A stretch of 64,000 bases of DNA from Hydractinia symbiolongicarpus (Eukaryota; Cnidaria; Hydrozoa; Anthoathecata; Hydractiniidae). Positions within the stretch are counted from its first letter, which is position 1. The number at the start of each line of letters is the position of its first letter. The translations under genes and the position numbers were made by a program. The DNA lies in NCBI RefSeq assembly GCF_029227915.1, contig NC_079879.1, forward strand, positions 4,094,001 to 4,158,000, in the 5' to 3' direction. Under the pieces are notes generated by a model. That model did no database searches and was not told the origin of the DNA. It worked only from the letters and a program-made list of their open reading frames with translations. Below, piece after piece: positions 25,424 to 37,811 of this stretch.

Positions 25424-25550
25424 CCGTTATCTGAGACAATTCGAACATGATAAGTAGAATCATCGTCTCTTTGTAGTTCCTGAAATTTCACGCAAGAGTT
25501 CTTTGAAATAGAATTCATTATGTCTTTAACCATCACTTTTTCTTTTTCCT
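25424..25550 (-). CDS. Gene A exon 3: N-terminal astacin subdomain
   Basis: 127 bp, phase 1 in and phase 2 out, exactly the length and phases of the gene B exon at 61933-62059. The peptide reads VMVKDIMNSISKNSCVKF then a stretch ending RIVSDNG. It matches the astacin pattern of a helix followed by TCVxFxE and a beta strand leading into the region before the zinc helix; the Cys is the expected disulphide partner. Acceptor TTTATTTTAG, donor GG|GTACGT. Confidence 0.85.
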
Positions 25551-26886
25551 CTAAAATAAATTTATTTTATTCACGCTATTGTGCGATGCTTGTAATTTTA
25601 CGACCTTCGACTGTTTATTTTCGACAATATTTTTTTCTAATTGAGGTATACGCGAGACATTTCATGACATTTCCTATGCAGGTGAAGTGGAAAATTTTAT
25701 TTCCACTAGTTAATCAAAATTTGGATATAAACTGGTTGTAACAACTTTGAAACATTTGAAAAAAAACTAAATTTTTATAATCCATAATCTTGTGGGAACG
25801 AAATTTACCACCGCTCTCAGTAAAACAGTGCTGTAAACTCTTTTTTAGTGCTTTATCACCTTTGGTAAAGGAAATTAATATATATCCATCAAGTTCCCGT
25901 AAAATCAAGTCAGAGAAAACACATTTAGACAATTCTAACAATTGCAACGCATTAGTATACTTTTACAACTAGCTGTGAACTTACAATCATAAAGCCTCTT
26001 GTTTTTTCTTTGTAACTGAAATATGGTTAATATTTTCTTCAAAAATAATACGCCGTATATACAATCGCTGAAAGAGGCAATGCTGGTAAAAACATAATTG
26101 TCCATAATACATTTTATTATATCTCTATGTTAAAGCTCATTTATATTTTGCTAAAGGGACCGTGTAGTAACCTCAATATAAAGATTATGCTCATATTTTA
26201 ACATTTTTAACATTTTTTTGTATTTCTACTTTCATATTGTTTTAATAAACTATTTAATCTTTCATATCTTGCAGTGCTTTCTCAATGTTGACTTTTATCA
26301 TTTAAGTAACATAAACTAGCACTTATCCGGCTTTTTTTGAAATTTTTTTGAGGTCTTTATTTTATTGTAAAAACTGAAGGATATAGATAAAAAAATTTCT
26401 ATCCTGAAAATTTTGTTGAAAAATAAAAATCGGAATATGTTTAATCGTTTTTTCTGAATAGAGTGGAATAAGAAGGAAGTGATCTCAAATTGAAAACAAA
26501 ATTGACAAGTAAGTTTATACAGATCAAGGGAAACAATGAGGGAAACATTGAGGGAGACCAGCAGAATGCAAAAATGTTTAGCTGTCTTTTTATTGTAATG
26601 CTTTTTTTTTAAACCTATCAACAAAGCTCAGACTATAAAAAAATCGACCAAAATTTCTGGGCTTTTCTATGTGAATTAAGCGATTAAGCTAACCTTATAA
26701 ATAGTAAAATAAATAAAACTTACTCAAATCAGGCTTCTTTGCAACACTCATCGACCTCGATGGGTTTTATCGACTTATCGATAAATATTGAATGATATAG
26801 ATATTTATATTTTAGGGTACGTTTCGACAGCTACAGTTGTCATCGACGGAAAATGATCGTAATCATCTTTCGCTGTTTATTAGTTG

Positions 26887-26924
26887 ATATTTGTCACACG
26901 AACTCAAGTTGGTGTGACAAATAT
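26887..26924. repeat. 13-bp inverted repeat with 12-nt loop
   Basis: ATATTTGTCACAC and GTGTGACAAATAT are exact; three of the next four bases also pair, giving a near-complete palindrome. In the gene A intron between exons 3 and 2. Confidence 0.8.
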
Positions 26925-27239
26925 TTATTTGAAAAAACAGACGATGTTATAGAGACTGTGTGAAACATAATCTTCTTTGCATGTCGCAGACAGGCAGATG
27001 GAGACATGCTAGTTTTAGTCGCAAAGGTACCGCCATAAATGCGGGCATGGCTGCTGATTGAAAATTAAATGATACCTGAATTAACCTGAAAGACCGGATA
27101 CGCTGGTCTGAACTGCTCCGTATAATCTTGAAAATTGTTTGTTTCTCTAATATTTAGTAAGCATGAGATCAAACAAGTGCTTCAATTGGATAAACACACT
27201 TCAACTAAGGCAAGATGTTATTAAGGTGTGTCTATATAA

Positions 27240-28260
27240 ATATTCTCAATCTTTCAATTGAATCTAGCGTTGTTACAACTGCCTGGAAAACAACACAGAT
27301 AACTCAAGTTTATAAATCCGACTTTCGTTCATCATTTGATAATTATCGACTAATTTCAATTTTATTAACAGTGTAAAAGTTTGGAAGAATCTTTGATACT
27401 AAACTGACTGTATTTCGCGAGGATAACAAGTCACTGTACAGATGTGAAATTGGTTTCCGGAAATATTTATCTTTGGAACAAGCTGTTACTTTGTCCCTTG
27501 ACAATATTCGATTTGATGACGCAAAAAGGACTAATGGTTAGCTCTTGTTTCATAGACTTACCGCAAGCCTTCGCCATGAATAGTCATTTCTAACTACTAT
27601 CCAAGTTATCCAGCTATAATTTGTGGTCGGAAATTTGACTTATGTACAGATTATACACAGCCAGACACATTCAACATACTTTCAGAATATAACAAGGATC
27701 GATTTCAGGTTCTCTGTTGCTCCTACTAATATTTAACGACCTTGCGAAAGTAATAGTTATGAACCTCAAGTAATGGAAAACAGATTATACACAGCCAGAT
27801 ACATTCAACATACTTTCAGATTTTAACAAGGATCGATTTCAGGTTTCTTTGTTGCTCCTACTAATATTTAACGACCTTGTGGAAGTAATAGTTATGAACC
27901 TCAAGTAATGAAAAACTGAAGCACTTCTTTTTGGAACAGGTAACGCAGAAGGTGACGACGTTTTGCAACCTTCTTAACGTTTTTAGATAGTGAAAGATTT
28001 TAGAAAGTGGGTGATGTGAAAAATAGAGAGATAAACGTCATTGACAGCTACAGGTACCACGGTGTTATTCTAGATAGCTCTTAAAAACCTTAATTCCTAA
28101 TTCGACAAGTATTATAGACAAGCATTGTCAAGATTGAGCCTCCTCTATAAACTGAAAACGGATTTAAAGTCTGTACTGTTATTTCTTTCTAAATATTTGG
28201 CATCAACGTCTTTCAGAAGAATATATCTTTATTTTCTGCCGTAGCATTGCTTAACATATG
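27240..28260 (+). pseudogene. Degenerate LINE reverse transcriptase relic
   Basis: Interrupted plus-strand reading shows FDNYRLISILLTV, CEIGFRKYLSLEQAVTLSLD, TEALLFGTGNAEG, SYRYHGVILDSS and LSRLSLLYKLKTDLKSV. These match in order the RT finger (YRPISIL...), the S/CGFR-x-x-S-TE motif and the thumb of a CR1/Jockey-like LINE. Many stops, no catalytic box and an internal 134-bp tandem duplication show long decay. It sits in the intron between gene A exons 3 and 2. Confidence 0.7.
27647..27915 (+). repeat. 134-bp tandem duplication inside the LINE relic
   Basis: 27647-27780 and 27781-27915 both start CAGATTATACACAGCCAGA and end with CTCAAGTAATG plus an A-rich end. They differ by only a few substitutions and single-base changes. 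Confidence 0.9.
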
Positions 28261-29876
28261 TCAAAGTTTTCAGTTAAAATCACATTTTTAATACGACGAG
28301 CTTACCGGGGATCGATACAGTGACAAATTAAAAAGCTTTTAGCGGCTTTGATTATAACTTCTAGCCAAATATACTCAATTTTGTCACTTTCTTGATCGTA
28401 TGTCCAAAGCATATTGTGTCCGAAACATACCTGCTAACGTCTTTATCCTGTACTATGAAGGGGACTCAAAAATGTATAACCTGGGATATTAAAAATTCGG
28501 TTTGCATACCTTCTGTTAAGTGCGTGTCCGTGATTGCATACACGTCAATGTTAGGATAAATGTTCAGTAAACTTGTTACGTGTAATAAATTTGTAAACAG
28601 ATTTATACATTCTGATATAGTAATTTAGTACCAGGTAGACTCAAAAGTTCGCTTAGTGATTGAAGCCAAGAGCTTGATTTGATGTTGCCACAAACCAATA
28701 AAATAACACAAGTACTACTTGGTTTTCTCGATCGAATAAGAAATTCATTTTTTCTTGATCTTTTTTAACCCATAAACTTGAGATTGTGAAACTTTTTTTC
28801 CAGTTCCAGCTTCTCCCGCAGTGCTGAGATATTAGTAACAAATGATGTAAATTATAACCCTTGCAAAACGTGACTGCTCTGTACGACTCCATACTAACAT
28901 CTGGTTTTATGATTTTAGACATATATTAAAGGGGTGATTAAAGCCATTTATTTAAAAAAAGGCGAATTTTGCGTAACAATTTTTTAAAACAACCGAACGC
29001 AAATTATACAACATGTGTTTATAGGAGTTTGTTTCAAAATACCATTTTTTCTTTCAACCATGAATGCTGAGTTGTTTTATAGCTTAGCATTTTAACGCAT
29101 TTGAAAAACTGATGGTTATATTCAAAAACAATATTAGATCTTTCTCGGCGTAATGATAGTCACGCGCTGGTGATCACACTGTTTTATCACAAAATAATAA
29201 ACAAGACAAAAGTTGAAGATCAAAATAGCGAAAATGCTATCAGTTGAATAACACGACCAAAATATTTTTATTTTATTACTCAACTAATTCATGAATAAGT
29301 ATAAAGAAAATAGAGATTTGTAAACAAAGCTGAGACCGTTGCAGATTTGATCTGTTGTTGGAATTTTCCGGTCTTTTAATTATTGCATTTGGCTCCATCT
29401 TGTCACAACAAACTTCATCGTTCGAAGCTGGAAGTATGTTATGGAAAAACAAACCATAATTCAAAAAAATATTACTATTAGCGGTAACAGATGTTTAAAA
29501 AGTTCTAAGAGGTATTAACGAGGTTATAAAATGCTGGAAATACGATTGTATGTATAATATTGTGGATAATTGGCAGTTCGAGATATAAACTTTGCATAAT
29601 GCTTAATGATAATATAATTCTTAATTTTATGTTTATTGGTAAGTACATCTTGAAGTTACTTTTTTTTTGCCACATTAAAACTTGGTAAAATATTGCTTGT
29701 AAGGAATATTGATATTTAAAAATGAAATATAGTTATTCGCGTGCCTGTCCAATAAGATATACAATAGATTTTCTCACACTATGCTTATCGGTTTACAAAT
29801 GACACAGTTAAATAAGTGTTGAATTTCCCTGTTCCTTTTAAAATTTTTGGAAAGTGAATATGTAAAAAAAACGTAC

Positions 29877-29999
29877 TGAACACAGGATCAAATGTGTAGG
29901 GAATTGTTTTGGTATGCCATATAAAGTCTACAAGTCCTCCTCTTGACCTTATTGCCAGTCTCTTTTGCAACCCGCTTTCTTCGATGTTTGTCGTCGTAT
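29877..29999 (-). CDS. Gene A exon 2: pro-region end and start of the mature astacin domain
   Basis: Forty whole codons between a TTTTTGTAG acceptor and a GTACGT donor, phase 1 on both sides. The peptide has the junction expected at an astacin N-terminus: a basic stretch (LQKRLAIRSRGG) followed by W-x4-IPYTFD, the first strand of the catalytic domain. Cleavage before LAIR or AIR would give a mature enzyme, but that is inference. The usual pro-domain aspartate-switch motif (FxGD) is not in this exon. The equivalent exon of gene B would lie beyond the right edge of the window. Confidence 0.75.
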
Positions 30000-32900
30000 C
30001 TACAAAAATGATAAAATTAATACACATTTTAAGAGTTGAATTTAAAATTGTGCAGGAGGTAAGTTTTTAAAGTCAACCGAGAGTACTGTTGGCGCACGTT
30101 GGAAAATATTTTTTTCTCATTGTTTGAGAAGGTATGCGACATAATAAGTACAGTGGCCTATCAAATAACCAACAGTATAGGTGTAAGAAGTGGCTGTTGT
30201 TTCGAAAGTTGATACATTTAAGCTTTATCTCCGGACAATATAAAATTTGTGTCGGCTAAGACTTGTTGATTATTTTTCAACGCCATCCAGAAATGCCCCT
30301 TTGGGCAATTCGAGAACAAATATAACAATACTAGTTGTTGTCAAAATAAAGCATTTAATAGCATGGAATTAAATATGAACCTTTCTATTTCAGGTAAACA
30401 ATATCTTCTTTAAAAAATCATGTAATTGAAATAAAAAGTTATTCAGAAAAATAACATAGAAATTTAAGGGCTATTTTTTCAGACCTATTAATTTTGATTT
30501 TGAATAAGTAGCTTCAGTAGCCATACTTCTCAAACGAAATGAAGCATTAGTGGCGGTGGTCCTAATTATTCCACTGAGAAATATTAATTCTTTTTAGAAA
30601 ACTATATATAATTATATGCAACCTAGCTAGCTGGATATAGCTTCAAGTATGCATTCTAGTTGTGGGGGTAGAACTAACTACTAAATGCATACAACTGCTT
30701 AAAAACAATAATATTTAGTTAATTTTCTCCTATTTTTTAAAGGATGAGGGTATACACCTTAATTAACACAAACTAATGTCATGATTGGCTCGAAATAGGA
30801 GTTTTTTATGATTTTGTGCCTTTATCAATTTAACATCGGTTCCTCAGCTTGAAAACGTGAGAGACAGTGAATTTTAACCTTACTTGCATTGAACTGCAAC
30901 TTGATTACACGAACACGAACACAACATTGATCAAGAAAAGTAGTTTGTCTATAGAGTACGTGTTTTCATACTCATCAGTATATAGCAGAATGTCCTTGAT
31001 AATATACAATGTGTTCTTTATCGGCAAATTTGCGTACAGTGAAGTAATATTAAATGATATCATACACTTTCGTCCTCAATCCGTACGTTCCTGAAAACTT
31101 TTTTGAGTTTTTACAATGTTCACTCTTTCAAACAGCACATCTAGGCGCATTTCATGAACATATTAATAATTTACACCAAAAAATCAAATTACAATTGAAT
31201 ACGAGGAGAACAGTACGCTTCCTTTCTAAGACACTCTAGTGTCCCGCTACGGCGATGATATATCCGTATCACTATACCGCAAAGTAACTCAAACTGAACT
31301 ACACAACTAATCACAAAAGGTCCTGCAAAAAAATATAGTTTCGTTATTACTTGGTAAAGCAATCAATGTAGTCGGTGAAGAAAATAACCGAAAGAAACCA
31401 CTAGTTGCTTAAAAACAGGCACTCGAGACAAACCAATAAACAAGTTGAAAGGAAAATCAGGGACAGAACAGTAAAGAACAATGATGGGAGAATTTAGATA
31501 ATGAACCAGTAGATAAAATGTGCATGCCAAAGAAGCCAGAGACAAATAACATACTTCGTATTATTAAAAAGATCACAAGACAAACCCATTATTTCGATCC
31601 AAAAAACGTTATGTAGATATTATACTGTTGCATCCGAAAGATAAAATAAAGTAAAGAATCAATGTAATTTGACTAAAAAATCCCGTATAAGAATGCTGTG
31701 ATGCTGTTTATATCGGTGAAACAAAACGATTGTTCAAAAACAGGTGCAGGAGCACAAAAAACCATGCGTAACCCAGATGAGACAAAAATGAGATCGCGGG
31801 CCATAGCTGAAAGAATTTTCATATTATTGATTGGAACAATTAGACAATTTATTTTGTTCTTATATCAAAAAAATAATTTTGTAAAAAAAATGGCCTATGA
31901 GAAATAATGAATATGGAGAATATGTGTCTGAACCATTACAATACCCTTAATTCCTTTTTGTTATCAAATATTCTCAGACTTGAAGGGGTGGATGTACCAA
32001 CAAATTATTTTTTTTTATTAGCGTCATCATTTTTTATGAGAGCATAAGTTTTACGTGCTAAATGATTCCTATGTTATTACTCTTTATAATATAACCTTCA
32101 AAACAATGTATTCCTGAGTACAAGTGAGTAAAGAAGATGAATTACAAATCAACTGTTGGCAAAAAATTCTTTCGTAAAATGTTTCCAATATTGGAATAAT
32201 AATAAAAAGCATCAGCTGCGAGCTCTATTGAATCAGTATTTCATTAGGATTGAGTTTGTTAATGTCTTTATTTGTTTTTTACTTTGCCTAAAACTCAATT
32301 ATGAATTGTATATTTCTCAGCGAAAACTAACATTCAGGACTTTTTGGGCTTGTTCAAAGATTTTGGCTACCAGGATTTGCACTAATATTTGCATAAGAAC
32401 ATATAGCATTTGTAAATCGGTATATTGTCATTGAAAATGTTGCGTGCGCTTTTATTTGTTAGCCATTATTTGAAAATTACCATAATCAGGATTTGCAATG
32501 AGACTTCAAGAGAATTAAGATCATCCCGTGTTCATCTTTTTTAAAAAAGTAAAACATTCAAGACATTTTTATTTAAAATGTTTTAACCCGTTAGAAAAAG
32601 CAAAACTCTCCGATGTGGTCGTGTCTCAAGATTCGATTGGCTGAATACTTTCAAAATAGAAATTATGCGTGACGTCAAAATAATTTAAAGTTGTGGGTGC
32701 TCTATTGAAAGAAACTATTTTTCTGGAATGGGACAGACCATATGTTTTTAACGTTAACTTTATTGATCAGCAAAGCAACACTTGTAACAATGATGTAACG
32801 ACTTTGTTGTGTATACCTTTTAGACGGAAAAAGAAATACTTCTAAGCAAGTGTACTTCAAATACATCACCTGAGTGCAGAATTTTCCTCTTGCCTCCATT

Positions 32901-33705
32901 CTGGGAAAAGTCAAGTCGAGTTTAACTTTTCATTTGTTTTCTTTGTGGAAGCAACAGGTAGAAATATAGTTAGCTAAACAAATTATTTTATTTTGCGTGA
33001 GAATTGCGCAGTCTTTGCTTTCTGTATTGAATTTTATGCAACAATATAAAGTGAAAATTGCCCGCAGAAAAATTTATTTAAGGTGAAAACAACCTTTAAG
33101 TGTAATTATGTTCATATACTACGGAATTGATTCGACATAATGTGTTGAAAAAGAAACATGGCAATATTAAACACGTGATCAGACATAAGAAATGAGGGTT
33201 CCGATTTTCCCTAGTTTTTAATGGTTGTTTTATCTGTTAACTAAGTTTCTTTTGCTTTCTAAATAGATTCTTTCCAACTTTCAGGTTTCTTGAATTTTTT
33301 GCGTGATAAGTTTCTATTTTATCTTACGTTGTTAATTTCTAACACATTTGAGCTTGAGGCAATGCTATTTTTGTGACATTTTTACAGAAAAACGCTTTAT
33401 AATTTTTAATTTCTGTAAAGTATTTCAACAATTATTTATGTTCTGACAAATATTTTTTTAGAAAGCTGTGGCACACCAATGAACGAAAATTAAAAAGTGC
33501 TTATTGAGTTAACGCTTAAAGATGCAATGGCATTAAGGTTGAAAGTTGAACATCATAGAAGTTCGATTTTTATATGTCTTGTTTTGAAAGTCGATATGCT
33601 GGTTCTGTTATTTAACCTTGTTTGCGTATGAATTCATTGTATTCTTTTTTATTGCAGTCACAATCTTTATAAATTTGAAAGGTTTCAACAAAGCTAAGAA
33701 CTTAC
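30000..33705. other. Gene A intron 1, no exon found
   Basis: Searched on the minus strand for an astacin pro-domain exon (FxGD motif); none recognised. Contains the dispersed repeat at 32600-32725. Confidence 0.45.
32600..32725 (+). repeat. Dispersed repeat, copy 1 (partner 36975-37105)
   Basis: Shared blocks GATGTGGTCGTGT, AAGATTCGATTGGCT, AGAAATTATGCGTGACGT and ATTGAAAGAAACT with small differences, same orientation. Lies in gene A intron 1. Confidence 0.6.
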
Positions 33706-33793
33706 ATTTTTCTGTAGCAGGAAAAGACAGCCCAAACTGGAAGAAACAAGCCATATAATACAAGCAAACGATATATGAATACATCTTGCTCAT
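33706..33793 (-). CDS. Gene A exon 1: start codon and signal peptide
   Basis: The first ATG in frame is at 33793. The peptide starts MSKMYSYIVCLYYMACFF and continues QFGLSFPATEK: a hydrophobic core followed by a small-residue site, typical of a secretory signal peptide with cleavage near SFPA. A second ATG three codons on could also serve. The exon ends after one base of a codon at a strong GTAAGT donor (phase 1), matching the phase 1 acceptor at 29999. The direct join to that exon is inferred; a missed symmetrical pro-domain exon would also fit. Confidence 0.6.
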
Positions 33794-36700
33794 AATTATC
33801 GCCTTTTTAATCAAAAACACTATAGATATGATTTACTTTCCGGAAGCAAAAGACACTCCACATACCGTGTAAGCACTGAAAGTTACATTGCGTTCATGCG
33901 CAAAGTTTACTTTGAGCTACAACCGCTTTACACACTTTTGCTTCTGCATTTCTGTTTAAAGGGCGTTCACCAAGTTTAATATAAGAAATTGTTTAGCTTT
34001 GTACTGTTCTTTCAGATAATCTAATGATAACAGCAAGATACCCACTGTTTGACTAAGCATTTTTGAGCAATTATCCCATACTTTAACCCACAATAAATAG
34101 GTGCCAGTTGTTGAACTATACATTACACCGTCACTATATATAACTGAATAAGCAGTACTATTTCTTCACCTTTTATGCTTGAGTGTAACAAGATATTTTT
34201 AAGATATAGTTCATAAAAAAATTAACTAAATTGATAAAAATGTGTTTGGGGTAGCACTTTACGCGAAGATAAACGATCGATTTAAACGAATCAGTGCAAA
34301 CTGACAGTTTTTTTCTTCCATCTAAAGGAATGGACGTTTTCTTTAAGCAATCGTTTAAACTATCAGCCACGTCACCAGGGTTTTTTGCCTTTTCGACATC
34401 GAGGCGGACGGCGAGTTTTTTAATGTGATTAGCTTACATACGACATAGATAATTTATTCGTGCGTCATAATATATGCAACAATTTACTTTAAAGATCACG
34501 GATTTTGTTACAAAAACATTGAAATTATGAGGAAAAAGAGTGACTACAAAAGGGTGAGCCAAACAGTAAATATTTATATGAAAGAAGTTATTTTGGCAGA
34601 TTTCCATTGTTCACGTTTTGAGTGATAATAAGGTTCTTCTTTAAGCTTAGTGAAATATTGGACTTTGGCAATTTAACTGGATGAGAAATGGAGCTAGCTA
34701 GCTAATCTTGCTAATATGTACATAGGCAGGCATAATAAGCCATTACTAAATAATGAAAAATATTATTTTTTATTCATTCATTTATAAAAAAAAGCAAGTG
34801 CTCTTCCAAACGTATAGCTTTAGTCAGACTAGCTAAATGCGTCTTCCAATTGTTATAAACAACTGATGCGACTGCTTAAAAAGTTTAAAATTTTGTTAGT
34901 CTGTCGTGTATAGCTAGCTAGCAGAAACGTCAAACCAGTCATAGGTAGAAAATGTCACGTTTCGAAACAAAATTTGTTTCTAAACACACCAAAAAAAGGA
35001 TTTACAGCTGAAAACACCCGAACCAATGAAAAAAATTATAAAGCTAGAGGTGTCATTCAATAATTATTTAATCGCTGAGGGGTGGGGGTATGATCATATT
35101 TGTTACGCACTGTTACGAAAATTTAGTTTTTAATGTATGTCAGATATTTTTAGATATTTTAGTGTACGATCTACATCTTGACTTTTTTTTTTTGCCTCTT
35201 AACTTCACCATAGTGCCGAAACTTATGTGCTTAATATATTGCCCTTTCATAAGAGTACTAGTTTGCCTTATGAGATAAATATGAGAATGAATAGACAAGG
35301 TCTTAAAATTTAAAATATTACCTAAAAAGAGGGATGTGTGGTACTAGATTTGTTACGATGGGTTACTAGAGGTCGAGAGTCGTAAAAAAGCACTAATTTT
35401 GGTGCTACGTAATTATTAAATGGCTAATGCTATACAATATATAACAAATTTAAGTGATAGGATATTAAGCATTAAATTGCTAAGGCCTTTCTGTAAGTTT
35501 CTTAGTTAATTGTTTTTGGCACCTAGCACCTTTATTTGCACCACAGTTCGGGAATTGTGAACCAGACCTTGAACTTTAACGCGGTATATATTGCTTCTAG
35601 GAAACCATAGTTCAACTGACAAGGTTGATAGCTGAGGGAAGGGAAGGGTTCAAATTGAAGCATAGATAAAAGAACTAAAGGTAGTTAAGCATTATGTTAA
35701 TTTTGATCCCAATTTAAGCCTAATATTTTCAACTGGGTTGCTTATAAAAAAATTATTCAGCTAACATTTATAAGACATTGAAAACATATTTTATATTTAG
35801 CTAGCCAGCTATCTAAGCTAGCTTTAGTTTCGTTTCTTATTGAACATAAGGACTTTTACTAGCGGAAGAAACTGTAACAGCGAGACAAATAATTTTTTAA
35901 TTTTAGTAACCAACATACTGTTGGTTCGTTCTTGTTTAGCCGTCAAGTAAGCGCTAGCGGCTTTGACATGAGGATGTTCAAACTATTAGAAAACCATGAG
36001 TTTGCATTTATTTTTAACATGGATAACATTGTTTAATTAGAATAGAAAGAAACAGAAAAGAAAATTTATCTGCGTAAAATGACGTAAAAAATTATGTTGT
36101 ACAATCACATATTGTTAAGTCTACACAAAGAAGAAGATTCTTTCAAGTGCGATCGGTTGTTTGGAATGCATTTGATAAACTACTGTGTCTGATAACGCAT
36201 TCGATGACAAAAACAGCAGTATTTCGAGATTTTTTGCATGCTAGAGTAAAATCAGCCTTGTCATTTCTTTCCTTAGATAATAAGGCTTTAACTTCTTACG
36301 AAGCCATTTTAAAATTGGCACGAACTGCTTTCTTTACTTTTTTGGTAAATAAATTTCTTTTCGTGTAAAATTGCTTGGGAACTTATACGCAAGTGTAAAA
36401 GCAAAGAAATATAACATTTCAATCTATATTTTAATTTGCTTAAACTCGTTTAAATTGATACTGAGCTGGTGACGTCAGCTGTTTTTTACTGCACAGTTAA
36501 CTAGTGATCGCCGGGGTCCAAGTATTAGTCTAATTTCTAAAAGCCTATTACAAGTAACATATTTTTTATTAACTTTGATGCGACGGGCGACTTCCTGTTG
36601 GAATTTCCACAGACTAAGAACTAGCTTTGAATTTTGATAACTTCTATTACGATTAAGACACTTGCTTAGCCATTACTCCTGTTTTGTGTAGGTCTTGTTG

Positions 36701-36974
36701 AATTTCTCTACATAAAGCTTATGATTATGTACATTTGACCAACCTTTAAAAAGATGTTGCCAATTAGATGGGTTTTGAATATGTCGCTGCTAACATCTAC
36801 AAATTCCCTTTCATGGGTTTCCCCAATCGTGATTCCAGGTGGTAGCTTGTAACCAAAGCTGGTTATTTCCATCTATTTCCAAGTTTTTAACCTTGAACTT
36901 GTAGCTGCAGTGCACATTGCGTAGACATCTTTTATTGATTAAAGCATTGTTATTTAAAAAATTTTCGTCCGATC

Positions 36975-37105
36975 GCAAAAAAACCACCTTGATGTAGTCG
37001 TGTTCCAGGATTCAAAAGGGCTAGAAACATTTGAAATAAAAGTTATGCGTGGCGTTAGAATAATTAAAAGTGTTGTGCCAATTGAAAGAAACTCTTTCTT
37101 CTAAA
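36975..37105 (+). repeat. Dispersed repeat, copy 2 (partner 32600-32725)
   Basis: Reads GATGTAGTCGTGTTCCAG, AAAAGTTATGCGTGGCGT and CCAATTGAAAGAAACTC, aligning with the copy in gene A intron 1. It lies in the intergenic region between A and B. Confidence 0.6.
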
Positions 37106-37780
37106 GTAAACAAGCTAATGAAAGTAGAAATAATCTCGACTTAAATACGACAGTTCTGAATGTTGCCCTTTCAAAATATAAAATAATAAGTATTTAAAAC
37201 CCCAAAATTGTTGCAATTTATCCCTCTTTATAAACGTTGATTATTCGCTTGCTATTTTATTTACAAAAATAACAACATTCGAATTCGAAATCATTCTACG
37301 AACAGAGGTGCTGATATTAGACAGGAATTTTATTATCTTGATTTTATGAAATAAAGTGTAATAAAGCTACTTAATCGCTAATAATAGTACATCAATCATT
37401 GCACCGACCTTGGACGATAAGTTGCAGTACAACCCGGGGTAATTGGTTATTATATATTTTAGGCAAATACTCAAACTTGAGTGCATATTTGGAAAGGCCA
37501 ATTTTTGTCCCGTAAAAAATGGCACCTGGTACAGTAGGTATGCGGTATTATAGAAAACATTCTTGCCAAGCAAATTTATTTTAATTCGAAAAACATCAAA
37601 ACAAGGAGATTCCAAATATGTTATTTTGTACCAAATATTCAGTTGCAAAACAGGCCGTTTAATTACACGCGACGAATGACTTTGTTGCTTTTAAAAATGC
37701 TATTAACATCAGACCGTTTAGTTGTATTGATAGGCAAGCAATACGACGAGTTTGTATTGTTTTTATATAATATTTCTATG

Positions 37781-37811
37781 ATATTTCTATGACCAACGGT
37801 CATAGAAATAT
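37781..37811. repeat. Perfect 14-bp inverted repeat with 3-nt loop
   Basis: ATATTTCTATGACC, loop AAC, GGTCATAGAAATAT. Intergenic between A and B, preceded by an extra partial copy TATTTCTATGA. Confidence 0.85.

Larger units (their letters stand above)
4298..33793 (-). other. Gene model A: secreted astacin-TSP1-TSP1-MAM metalloprotease, complete
   Basis: Nine exons read from splice signals: 33793-33706, 29999-29877, 25550-25424, 19073-18868, 18257-18042, 17879-17538, 16092-15952, 6180-5894, 4399-4298. They join in frame into 1632 nt (543 aa plus stop). Most introns are phase 1; the intron before the HExxH exon is phase 2 and the last is phase 0. Domains in order: signal peptide, short pro-region, astacin catalytic domain with a complete zinc site and Met-turn, two TSP1 repeats, one MAM domain, short tail without a membrane anchor. 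Known for the family: extracellular zinc endopeptidases related to meprins and nematode NAS proteins. Inference: secreted protease for matrix or surface substrates. A further exon inside the 3.7 kb first intron cannot be excluded. Paralog B lies upstream on the same strand. Confidence 0.85.

Noticed and set aside
28653-28922. 89-codon minus ORF, and a coiled-coil-like alternative frame (LREKLELEKKF)
   Set aside because: Frames are interrupted and no family is recognised; perhaps LINE ORF1 debris but not supportable.
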